From Trichoderma breve (Eukaryota > Ascomycota > Sordariomycetes > Hypocreales > Hypocreaceae), in contig NC_079236.1 of the NCBI RefSeq assembly GCF_028502605.1, positions 3,844,001 to 3,908,000 on the forward strand: a stretch of DNA of 64,000 nucleotides. Reading direction: 5' to 3'. The notes under the pieces are model-generated. The model was given only the letters and a program-made list of their open reading frames with translations. It searched no databases and was not told the DNA's origin. This document shows, piece after piece, positions 44,429 through 54,123 of the stretch. The first letter of the stretch is position 1; every line of letters begins with the position of its first letter. The position numbers and the translations under genes were made by a program.

Positions 44429-47400
44429 ATGAGTAAAGATCTAGATCCAATGGATCTCAAAGAAACGGGCGGTCGGCCACCCCAAGCCTCTTCGGGCGAA
44501 GAAATCACCACTCTACCTAATGAAAACAGCCGGAGTGCCGATAAAAAAGAACAAGATGATTCGTCTCTGGTCGGTAGCCGGATCTCATCCAGTAGCGATG
44601 GCTCTTCAACTTCAGGTCATCGCATGACATCAAGGGTACCAAGTCACGTTAGCGTTCAGAATGAAGATGACCTCTTTCGCGTGTTATCCCGGCGCCGAAC
44701 AACAGGCAGCGGTGGTTCTGGAACAGAAGGAGTGGAAGACTCGGCAGAGATAGAACGTCTCATGTCGCGCATGTTTGGCCATGCTAGACAAGAACAAAAC
44801 CCAGAAGAGAACCTGCGACACAGCGGCGTCATCTTCCGCGATCTAACCGTCAAAGGAGTCGGGCTCGGTGCAAGCCTTCAACCAACCGTCGGCGACATAT
44901 TCCTGGGCCTTCCTAGAAAAATTAGGAATCTCATCAGGGGCGGCCGCAAGGCTGCCCAAGCCAAGCCACCGATAAGAGAGCTGATTAGCCACTTTGACGG
45001 CTGTGTCAGACCTGGTGAGCTTCTGCTTGTTTTGGGGCGTCCTGGATCTGGATGTTCGACGTTCCTCAAAGCATTTTGCAACCAGCGGTATGGCTTTGAA
45101 GCTGTGGAAGGAGATGTGAAGTATGGCGGGACGGACGCCAAAGAGATAGCAAAGCATTTTCGCGGCGAAGTCATTTACAACCCTGAAGATGACTTACACT
45201 ACGCAACTCTGACAGTGAAGAGAACCCTGTCCTTTGCTCTTCAGACGCGCACACCAGGCAAAGAGGCGCGACTCGAGGGAGAAAGCCGTTCATCATATAT
45301 CAAGGAATTCCTTCGCGTCGTCACAAAACTCTTCTGGATCGAACACACTCTTGGGACTAAAGTTGGCAATGAGTTTATCCGCGGTGTTTCTGGCGGCGAG
45401 AGAAAACGTGTCAGTATCGCAGAGGCTATGATCACCCGCGCCTCTGTGCAGGGCTGGGATAACTCAAGTAAAGGCTTAGACGCAAGCACAGCACTGGAAT
45501 ACGTGAGGGCCATTCGAGCAATGACAAACATGGGCAAAATCTCAACCTCGGTGTCACTCTACCAGGCCGGAGAGTCTCTATATGAGCTAGTGGACAAGGT
45601 GCTACTCATTGACGGCGGCAAGTGCCTGTATTTTGGGCCCTCGGAAAAAGCAAAGAAATACTTCTTGGATTTGGGCTTCGACTGTCCCGAGCGTTGGACG
45701 ACAGCGGACTTCTTGACATCTGTCAGCGACCAGCATGAACGAAGTATTCGCCCCGGCTGGGAGCAGCGCATCCCACGATCACCCGATGACTTCTTCAATG
45801 CGTACCGGAAGAGCGAAATTTACCGCGAGAATATCGCAGACATGGAGGCTTTCGAGAAAGAACTCCACACCCAAGCCGAAGAGCGGGAGGCGGCACACCG
45901 CAAGAAAATAGAACACAACTATACCCTAGCCTTCCATCAGCAAGTCATTGCCTGCACAAAGCGCCAGTTCCTCATCATGATAGGAGATTCGGCATCTCTC
46001 TTTGGGAAATGGGGCGGCCTCTTGTTCCAGGGTCTCATCGTGGGCAGCTTGTTCTATAACCTCCCTGAAACTGCTGCTGGAGCGTTTCCAAGGGGAGGAA
46101 CGCTATTCTTCCTGTTACTCTTCAATGCTTTACTTGCGCTGGCAGAAATGACAGCAGCATTCACCTCGAAGCCCATCATGCTCAAACATAAATCGTTTTC
46201 ATTCTATCGGCCAGCGGCGTACGCGGTTGCGCAGACTGTCGTGGATGTCCCTCTGGTGTTCATACAAATCGTCCTGTTCAACACCATCATATACTTCATG
46301 TCGCATCTAGCTCGAACAGCATCGCAGTATTTCATCGCCACTTTAATATTATGGCTTGTTACCATGGTTACATATGCATTCTTCCGGTGCCTGGCGGCTT
46401 GGTGCCCGACTCTCGATGAGGCGACGCGAGTGACCGGAGTTGCAGTGCAAATTCTGATTGTGTACACGGGATACTTGATCCCTCCCTCTCAAATGCACCC
46501 GTGGTTTTCCTGGCTTCGGTGGATAAACTGGATCTTTTACGGATTCGAGTGTCTAATGTCGAATGAATTCACGGGCCTGCAACTCGAGTGTGTCCCTCCG
46601 TATCTAGTCCCCCAAGGGCCGGGTACATCACCACAATTTCAATCTTGCACTCTTGCAGGTAGCCAACCGGGTCAGACGACTGTCGATGGCGCAGCTTACA
46701 TTAAATCTGCATTTTCGTACACTAGAGCGCATCTATGGCGCAATTTTGGGTTTCTCTGGGCCTTTTTTATCTTCTTTGTCTTTATGACGGCGGTTGGAAT
46801 GGAGATTATGAAGCCGAATGCTGGCGGAGGAGCAATCACCATGTTTAAAAGAGGTCAAGTACCAAAAGCCGTGGAGACTTCTATAGAGACTGGTGGCAGG
46901 GGCCAGGAGAAGAAGAAAATGGATGAGGAGTCTGGAGCTGTATCTCACATCACCCCAGCCATGGTCGAAGAGAAGGAGCTTGAGAATAGCGATTCAACCG
47001 GCGACGGTCCGGAACTTGCCAAGAATGAAACGGTTTTTACGTTTCGTAGTATCAACTACACCATTCCGTATCAAAAGGGAGAAAAGAAGCTTCTACAAGA
47101 TGTTCAAGGCTACGTCCGACCTGGAAAGCTCACTGCTCTCATGGGCGCATCGGGTACGTCTTGAAAATGAATAGTATAGCGAAGATATTTACTGACAGTC
47201 CCAACAGGTGCGGGAAAGACGACGTTGCTCAACGCCTTGGCACAACGCCTCCGCTTCGGGACGGTCAATGGCGAGTTTCTTGTTGACGGCCGACCTCTGC
47301 CCAAGTCTTTCCAGAGGGCCACAGGATTCGCTGAGCAAATGGACATTCACGAACCCACGTCAACAGTGCGTGAAGCCCTGCAGTTTTCAGCTCTCCTGAG

Positions 47401-49030
47401 GCAGCCACACGAGGTCCCAAAGGCGGAGAAGCTCGCGTATTGCGAAACCATCATCGACCTCCTTGAGATGAAAGACATTGCCGGTGCCACCATTGGCAAG
47501 ATTGGTCAAGGTCTAAATCAAGAACAACGAAAGCGGTTAACCATTGGAGTCGAGCTGGCGTCCAAGCCTGAACTGCTCATGTTCCTCGACGAGCCAACTT
47601 CCGGTCTTGACTCTGGAGCAGCGTTCAACATTGTGCGATTCTTGCGAAAGCTAGCCGATGCCGGCCAAGCAGTCTTGTGTACCATCCACCAGCCATCAGC
47701 GGTCCTTTTCGAACACTTTGACGAGCTCCTGTTACTCAAGAACGGAGGAAGGGTCGTGTACCACGGACCCCTGGGCAAAGACAGCCAGCCCCTGATCAGA
47801 TATTTCGAGTCCAACGGTGCTCATAGATGCCCTCCTAATGCGAATCCCGCTGAGTACATGCTGGATGCCATTGGCGCAGGCGATCCCAACTATCACGGCC
47901 AGGACTGGGGCGATGTATGGGCGGCATCACCAGAACATGACGAGCGCAGTCGTGAGATTCAAGACATGATCTCGGCACGGCAGAAAGTCGAGCTATCCAA
48001 GAATCTCAAGGATGACCGCGAATACGCCGCACCCTTATCACTGCAGACAACTCTAGTGGTCAAACGAGCCTTTGTCTCGTACTGGCGAGCTCCAAACTAC
48101 ATTGTGGGCAAGTTTATGCTGCACATCCTCACTGGACTGTTCAACTGCTTCACCTTTTGGCGTCTGGGCTACTCTACAATCGCGTATCAAAGCCGGCTCT
48201 TCTCAATCTTCATGACGCTCACCATCTCGCCGCCCCTGATCCAGCAGCTACAACCCGTGTTTCTCAATTCACGCAACCTGTTCCAGTCCCGCGAGAACAA
48301 CGCCAAGATCTACTCGTGGCTAGCATGGGTCACCTCCGCCATCGTCGTCGAAATCCCATACGGCCTCGTAGCGGGCGCAATTTACTTCAACTGCTGGTGG
48401 TGGGGGATATTTGGCACGCGCGTCTCCGGCTTCACGTCCGGCTTCTCCTTTCTACTAATGATGGTGTTTGAGCTGTATTACATTAGCTTCGGCCAGGCCA
48501 TTGCCTCTTTCGCGCCGAATGAGCTGATGGCAAGTCTCCTGGTACCCGTCTTCTTCCTCTTTGTGGTCAGTTTCTGCGGTGTTGTCGTGCCTCCGAGGCA
48601 GCTGCCGACTTTTTGGAGGAGCTGGATGTACTGGCTCTCCCCCTTTCACTATCTCTTGGAAGCCTTTCTGGGTGCCGCCATTCACGATCATCCAGTTCAG
48701 TGTAGTAGCAGCGAATTTGCACGCTTCAGCGCTCCGCCAGGCCAGACCTGTGAAAGCTATACAGCTTCGTTCATCAATCAATCTGGTGGATATGTGCAGA
48801 CGGCAGCAGACGGCTTGTGTGAATTTTGTCAATATGCAACGGGAGATCAGTTTGGTTTGGGTTTCAGTGTCGAGTATAGCCATATTTGGAGGGACTTTGG
48901 CATCTTCTGCGGCTTCATTGCGTTCAACTATGGGGTTGTGTATTTCTCGACTTGGTTGAAGTTTTCTGCGAGGAACCCATTCAAGATTGTCATGACGAAG
49001 CTGGGGAGAAACAGCCACAGAGCTGATTAA
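44429..49030 (+). CDS. PDR-type (ABCG) full-size multidrug ABC transporter
   Basis: Two exons (44429-47153, 47208-49030) encode 1515 residues in the order NBD-TMD-NBD-TMD. A Ser-rich, probably phosphorylated tail of about 130 residues comes first. NBD1 has the altered Walker A GRPGSGCST (Cys for Lys, about residue 203) and the signature VSGGERKRVSIAEA (about 320). This is the usual PDR asymmetry, in which NBD1 is catalytically weak. NBD2 has a canonical GASGAGKTT (about 906; the intron splits its second Gly codon), LNQEQRKRLTIG (about 1010) and LLMFLDEPTSGLDS. Each membrane domain has six helices, and the extracellular loops before the last helix contain Cys pairs. It exports hydrophobic drugs or metabolites across the plasma membrane using ATP. 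Intact and likely functional. An upstream CGG/CCG palindrome suggests Zn2Cys6 control. Confidence 0.95.
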
Positions 49031-49719
49031 TGACAACAAGATGGATGTCTTTTATGTCTATATAGCAATATTCCCCAGATGATGACTGTATTTTGGGATT
49101 CTTGTTAGAACTGCATGAAGCTTTTTTCATCTTCAGGGTAAGCTTCTCTGCTTGCTGGATGAGGATTGGCAATTGAGTAAGCAACTGTACAAGCGGCGTG
49201 TGTATAAGCGGAAAGCAGAACTCTTCTCATCTCTACCTCTAATTATCTACTCCATATTTCATTTTCTTCTTCCTCTCTCGGAGATTGAATGTAACATCTC
49301 TTGTATTGAAATCTCTTCTTGTGCCCACTTGCTACCAGCTACCTCGAGCTACCTTGTGCTCATTAAATGCAAATATTACGTTTGTTGCATTAGAGGGGTA
49401 ACACAACCCCCCCTTAGCGGCATTTCCACTGCAAATCAGAACCCACTATGCATCTATCCGAGCATCTCCCCCCACCAAACATATGCCCTAATCAGAGGCC
49501 CCAATTCTCTCCGATATGAAAGGAAAACTTTTTCTCCTGCTCAGCCTCTCGTTTTTTTCTCTTCTCTCCATTCTCTTTCCGCTCCGTCCTCCTCGGCGCT
49601 CTCTCCCCCCCAAACAAATCCTCTTGGGCGTCTACACATGGCACCCGCAGCACCGTCCTCGCCTCCATGACGCGGAGCTGTTCGCTCCACCGCTGCTCGT
49701 TCATTGTGTTCGCTCAAAG
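49031..49719. other. Intergenic stretch with pyrimidine-rich leader
   Basis: 689 bp between the ABC transporter and the histidine phosphatase. From about 49525 it is strongly CT-rich, typical of a fungal 5' UTR. An in-frame ATG at 49516 would put a hydrophobic, signal-like stretch on the phosphatase, but that stretch follows directly from the CT bias, so I treat it as leader. Confidence 0.5.
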
Positions 49720-50520
49720 ATGCACCTCTTCCTGATCCGCCATGGCGAGACGGTCGACAACGTTGCTGGCATCTACGCCGGGTCGCGGGATTCGGCGCTG
49801 ACTTCGCACGGCGTACTGCAAATCCGCAGGCTGGCCACGCACCTAGCCGAGGAAGAGCAGCTGGCATTGAAGTTCATCTTCTCGTCGGATCTCCAGCGCG
49901 CGGTGAAGACGGCCGAGGCGATTGCGGCGGAGCAGAGGCGTGTCTGCTCCCGGGACATTCCGGTCGTCGAGCTTGCCGAGCTGCGGGAAAAGGACTTTGG
50001 AAGTGATGAAGGCATGAAGTTTGGAGACTCGAGAGGCCGCGCGCCGGATTCCGAGACGGCCGAGTCGATGAAGGCGAGGGTCGACGCCTTTCTGGACGAA
50101 CACCTGCTTCCACTCCTCAGCGCTCACATTGACGGAAGTCCATCGACATGCGCCATCGTCTCCCATGGCATCATCCTCGGCGTCCTCTACCGTGAGCTCT
50201 GCGCCCGCGTCAGCCGAGGCGGCATCACGGTCGACCCAAACCCCAGTGCCGCCAGCTCCCTCATCTCCCCTCCCTTCTGGGACAACACCGGCTTCCTCGA
50301 ATGCACCGTGTCCATGACCGAAGCCGTGGCAGATGAGGATAAGTCGCTGCCGTTGATCCTGCACGTCAGTCGCGTCAACTGCACCGTTCATCTCAGGGAC
50401 TTGAAAAAGACCCGCGGGGGCATTGGCAGCGCCGCCTTTGACGAGAAACAGCGCACTCTGACATCGTTTTTTGTGCCAGGCTCGAAGAAGCGCAAGAGCC
50501 ATGACATGAGTGCTGGGTAA
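49720..50520 (+). CDS. Histidine phosphatase (phosphoglycerate mutase-like) with C-terminal PIP box
   Basis: Single exon, 266 residues from the ATG at 49720, starting directly with the active-site motif MHLFLIRHGETVDN, whose His is phosphorylated during catalysis. SSDLQRAVKTAEAI, LREKDFG with the acid/base Glu region, and the second catalytic His in IVSHGIILGVL complete a branch-1 fold, closer to broad phosphatases (TIGAR/Sts/cobC-like) than to glycolytic mutase. The C-terminus is unusual: residues 244-251, QRTLTSFF, fit the PCNA-interacting consensus Q-x-x-[LIM]-x-x-[FY]-[FY] exactly, and KKRK (256-259), a possible NLS, follows. A link to replication or repair is therefore possible; the domain is known, the link is inference. 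It is convergent with EME1. Confidence 0.88.
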   Translation: MHLFLIRHGETVDNVAGIYAGSRDSALTSHGVLQIRRLATHLAEEEQLALKFIFSSDLQRAVKTAEAIAAEQRRVCSRDIPVVELAELREKDFGSDEGMKFGDSRGRAPDSETAESMKARVDAFLDEHLLPLLSAHIDGSPSTCAIVSHGIILGVLYRELCARVSRGGITVDPNPSAASSLISPPFWDNTGFLECTVSMTEAVADEDKSLPLILHVSRVNCTVHLRDLKKTRGGIGSAAFDEKQRTLTSFFVPGSKKRKSHDMSAG

Positions 50521-51079
50521 TGCGGCGCTTACCCAGTCATTCTGTTTTGCAATGGTACGTATTTCATTCTTTTTCTTTGCATCTTTTGCTGCCCTGCACA
50601 TCATTTTGTGATGATACAACAAATAACTCACAGACCTGTTCTGAAAAACACAATGTGGAAAATATTTTGTCCAACCGCTGTCTGACAAATCACCTCAACA
50701 CTTTCATGTTTTGCGCATCATAGTGTGTGTCCTTTTGCTAACTTGGACACGATTAGATCTCAAATGAAACGCATGAAACTTGATGAATCGATACAAATAG
50801 ATAGACAAATGGAATATGATACCTCTTTAATACATACCTCTTTGATACCTCTACCTTCTTTTTGTGCTTTGATCGTCCAAGTATTGCCTGTGACTCGTGC
50901 GTATTTGAATCGTGGACTATGCTCATGATGCTCTATACTTGTTCCATCCTCAACCCTCTTGAGAGGTAATCTATCCTATACATTGAATATTCCCAAGTCC
51001 ATGTCTGCTGAAATCATTCATCGGGGCCAAAAAAAAAAAAAAAAAAAAGACGACCAAAATACTCCGTTCTCATCATAAA
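50521..51079. other. 3' intergenic stretch between phosphatase and EME1
   Basis: 559 bp between two converging genes. It contains a homopolymer of 20 A (51029-51048), about 30 bp beyond the EME1 stop. No gene. Confidence 0.55.
51029..51048. repeat. Poly(A) homopolymer, 20 bp
   Basis: Uninterrupted run of 20 A on the plus strand, in the convergent 3' region. It is likely length-variable; a retroposed tail is not supported by other signs. Confidence 0.8.
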
Positions 51080-53317
51080 TCATACATCCGTACTCATCTC
51101 ATCCCTCCCCGTAAAGACTTTGTGAATCCTCCTGCTCACAGCCTGTCCCACCGCTCTATCCGAAACCGCACCGTCTTTGTTGGCACTCTTCCGCACATTC
51201 TCCAACCTCAACGGGCCTCCCTGCTCAAGCCCCCTGACAAGCTCGCTCACAGTACCAAACTCCGAGACGATTCCGTAGGCAATCGGTGCCGTGACGCGCG
51301 CAATCTCCTGAAGCAAGCGAACGTACGTATATCGCGCATCGTCGCCAGTGCGAACCTGTCCGCTCTCCATGCAGAAGCCTGCCGCAGAGGTCATCTTGTC
51401 TCTCATCTTCTTGTACGGAATGGTCGATATGTGCTGCGTAAAGGCGACAATCCATTGCGCAGTTTCCAACGGCACTGCCGTGTGATGGATCAAAACATCA
51501 TGCTCGACTTGTAACCGCAGTATTGCGTCTTCGACAATATCTTCAGAAATGTACTCCTCGACAGCAGCGTTGTTACGGCGTCTACGGGGAGCGGCTGTGG
51601 TCGATGCTGCTGTTGCTGTTGCTTCGGAATCCGGCTGTTCTTGTGCGCGCACGCCAGATGTGAATCTGCGATTTCGAATGTTGCGATTCTTCCTCATCCA
51701 GAGATTAATTCCTTCGAGAAGGTAAATCAATTCGTGACCGGGGAAGTGCCTCTTTGTCCGAGAGACGTTGGAGTCTACAGAGTCGTTGACGGCCATGTCA
51801 ACAAACTCATCTGCCGTGAGCAGGATTAATGCGTGCTTCTCAGCCTTGATCTGCAGCGGGATTGGTTCCCAGCGGCCCATCTCATCATCGAAACGGCTCC
51901 GGACCTTTCTTGCCCACTTGAAGGCGTTGCCAATGGGACTCTCCCGGGTGGTATATTCTACGCTTAACCCGTCCAATAGCGTCTCTAGCTGTACTTTTAG
52001 TCCTTCATTTACGCTTGATGGCATGATGAGAATCATCTCCGGCGTCGAAACCTTTTTGTCTGTGCGAACTTTGTTCACTTCTGCCAGCGCAGCAGCGCGC
52101 TCCTTTTCCAGGGCTTTGGCCTCTTTGAGCTGTTCTTTTTCCTGCCGTTTTCGCTCTTTCTCGACGGCTTTTGCAGCTACTTGAGCCTCTTTATCACGGG
52201 CTCGCTGCTCTGCTGTTCTTGCAGCTATCGTGCTTGTAGCTGATTGTTTGGGTCTGCTACTCCGTGAGGAGACAATGTCACTACGAGAGCGGCGAATGGG
52301 AGAGCGAGGACGGGGCCTGGGATGAGAGGCGTTGAAATCGGCAATGTCTGGAAACTCGTCCTCGGATGTACCTGACGAATCAGAGTCGATGTTAATGACA
52401 GCTGGTCCGGCAGTAGTCTTCTTCTTCGGTGACGAAACCCGTGGGGTTTTCTCTGGAGCAGAACTTGAAATCGGATCCCAGTGCTTCTGTCTCCGAGCGT
52501 AGTCAACCACCTCTACAGAAGCTGCTCTGCGAGGGGTGGAGACATTGATAGGTAGAAGGAGGTTGAAGTCTTGTGAGCTGGTAAATGGATCCGAGAATTC
52601 GTCAATGTTTAACTTCGGATGTAGCGACTCTGATTGTTCTTTTGGTTTGTGTGGCTCACGCGGAGGAGGCAGAGCTGGAGGAAGCGGAGAGCTTGCAAAG
52701 GGATCGGAGAATTCGTCAGCTATGGTGGTCGTTGTCTCGCGTTTCTTTGCTCGTTCTTCAGGCGCAACACGAGTTGCTGGCGGCGGGGAGCTAGCAAAGG
52801 GATCAGAGTTCAAAGATATCTCTGGAGGTGCCTTATTTGTCTGCGCTGGCTGAGGCTGAGTAAAACGTGATCCGGCATTGCTGGCGTTGTGCTGAACTAT
52901 GGGGGTATCTGGGTCGATGGAGCTGGTGAATTCGATTGGGTCGAATTCCAATCGGCTCGGTCTGTTATTGGTGGTGCTGAGAAAGGGAGGCGGAGCTGCT
53001 CGAGAAGGGTTAGAAGGCAGACGAGATGGTGAACGAGGTGGTGATTTGGAGATTCGTGGCCGCTTTGCGTTTCTGGTATCCTGGCGGGCAGACTCATTGT
53101 CGGTGATGTCAAAGTCAAAGTCGAATTCGGAGGAAACAAAGAGTTGCGGTGAATGAGGCCGTCTATGCTGATTTCGTTCTCCATCAGATGCAATTATCGA
53201 CAGTGGCAGTGACGGTGACGAACAAGCTGCCGGTGCTGCTGATTCTCTTGCTGGAGGCCCAAGACTGGCTGGTAACGGAGGGCTTGAAGAGATGAGATCA
53301 ATCACATGAGGAGCCAT
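51080..53317 (-). CDS. EME1: Structure-specific endonuclease subunit EME1 (ERCC4-type)
   Basis: Single exon, 745 residues from the ATG at 53317; the open frame reaches 53401 but only from a GTG. It looks like the non-catalytic partner of MUS81, which together cut branched DNA such as nicked Holliday junctions and stalled forks in the nucleus. The C-terminal half carries an ERCC4-like nuclease fold (about 425-610: MILIMPSSVNEGLKVQ, SPIGNAFKWARKVRSRF, LILLTADEFVDMAVND) without the active ERKxxxD motif, as expected for EME1. Helix-hairpin-helix-like sequence follows to the end. A charged coiled coil (about 380-420) precedes it. The N-terminal 370 residues are disordered, with a SUMO-interaction-like HVIDLISSSPP at the very start, a second acidic VINIDSDSSG, an AKRPR cluster and three SDPF(A/T)SS repeats (171, 204, 242). 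Confidence 0.85.
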   Translation of the reverse strand: MAPHVIDLISSSPPLPASLGPPARESAAPAACSSPSLPLSIIASDGERNQHRRPHSPQLFVSSEFDFDFDITDNESARQDTRNAKRPRISKSPPRSPSRLPSNPSRAAPPPFLSTTNNRPSRLEFDPIEFTSSIDPDTPIVQHNASNAGSRFTQPQPAQTNKAPPEISLNSDPFASSPPPATRVAPEERAKKRETTTTIADEFSDPFASSPLPPALPPPREPHKPKEQSESLHPKLNIDEFSDPFTSSQDFNLLLPINVSTPRRAASVEVVDYARRQKHWDPISSSAPEKTPRVSSPKKKTTAGPAVINIDSDSSGTSEDEFPDIADFNASHPRPRPRSPIRRSRSDIVSSRSSRPKQSATSTIAARTAEQRARDKEAQVAAKAVEKERKRQEKEQLKEAKALEKERAAALAEVNKVRTDKKVSTPEMILIMPSSVNEGLKVQLETLLDGLSVEYTTRESPIGNAFKWARKVRSRFDDEMGRWEPIPLQIKAEKHALILLTADEFVDMAVNDSVDSNVSRTKRHFPGHELIYLLEGINLWMRKNRNIRNRRFTSGVRAQEQPDSEATATAASTTAAPRRRRNNAAVEEYISEDIVEDAILRLQVEHDVLIHHTAVPLETAQWIVAFTQHISTIPYKKMRDKMTSAAGFCMESGQVRTGDDARYTYVRLLQEIARVTAPIAYGIVSEFGTVSELVRGLEQGGPLRLENVRKSANKDGAVSDRAVGQAVSRRIHKVFTGRDEMSTDV

Positions 53318-54123
53318 GGCAGCAGCAGTTTGTACCTGTCCGTTGTCTGGCTGGTTATTTGAGGCTGAAGCCGGCGAGGCTGCGATGCCGTGCCATCTCA
53401 CATGTCATGGGCCCTAACAAACAAGGGTTTGTTCATCTGACAATCTTGTTACCGCGAGCTCCAGACAAGGAAACGCGACTCTCAGTCTCGCGTTGAATCC
53501 GCCAAGTCACGTGTTTCAAAATACATACAGCAGTTGAGATTAAGTAATCCGGCATGGTTCCCCGCAGAATGTTTCTTTCGGAATGTCTCTTTCGGAATGT
53601 CACTGGCAATTCATCCAAATGCATTGAATCGATTGCATTAGTACCTGAGCTGGCGTGCTTACAGTATCTCATTCCGCTGGATACTTGACTAACAAATAAT
53701 TGGTGATCATTAGTGATGCGGCTTTTTGCCCGAGTTACATGGATGTATCCTGCAGCTTCCGACGAAACGAAAGTTATAAACATGCCGCTGCTCGTCATCA
53801 TTCCGCCGCTCTCTCCTTCAACCGATTGACTCTCTCGCTCTCCCAAGCCTTAATGGCTCGTAAATCCGCCGGCTTTCCGAAAAGTGCCCTGTTTCTGTTT
53901 CTTTGTCGGATTTCAACTCCCTAATGGCCTTAGTCTGTCGTAGATCCGCTGTGGGTGGTATGGAGATGTCTTCGGAAGACTCTCCGCGGTGTGCGGACTG
54001 CGCCCCGAGAAACGGCTATTGATTTCAGTGCAACGATGATCATGATGGTTCCTAAAGTAGATTATATATAGAGAGAACCACTATGACAGAGGATTGTCTT
54101 CTCCTTCTTTTTCTCCTCGAATA
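53318..54123. other. Divergent promoter region between EME1 and the CaiB/BaiF gene
   Basis: 806 bp. A 137-codon minus-strand frame at 53433-53846 lacks any family feature. A TATA box for the right-hand gene is at 54062-54070. Confidence 0.5.
54062..54070 (+). promoter_or_regulatory. TATA box of the CaiB/BaiF gene
   Basis: TTATATATA, about 54-62 bp before the first ATG at 54124 and 140-150 bp before the alternative ATG at 54208. The close spacing to the first ATG slightly favours use of the second, or a short leader. Confidence 0.45.

Noticed and set aside
46204..46467. Minus-strand frames inside the ABC transporter and other long genes
   Set aside because: They are antisense shadows of strongly supported coding exons.
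49516..49719. N-terminal extension of the histidine phosphatase that resembles a signal peptide
   Set aside because: The ATG at 49516 is in frame, but the 68 added residues are hydrophobic only because the leader is CT-rich. The family normally begins a few residues before RHG, exactly as from 49720.
53318..53401. Longer EME1 reading from 53401
   Set aside because: The first codon there is GTG; the first ATG is at 53317 and is followed by the expected SUMO-interaction-like start.
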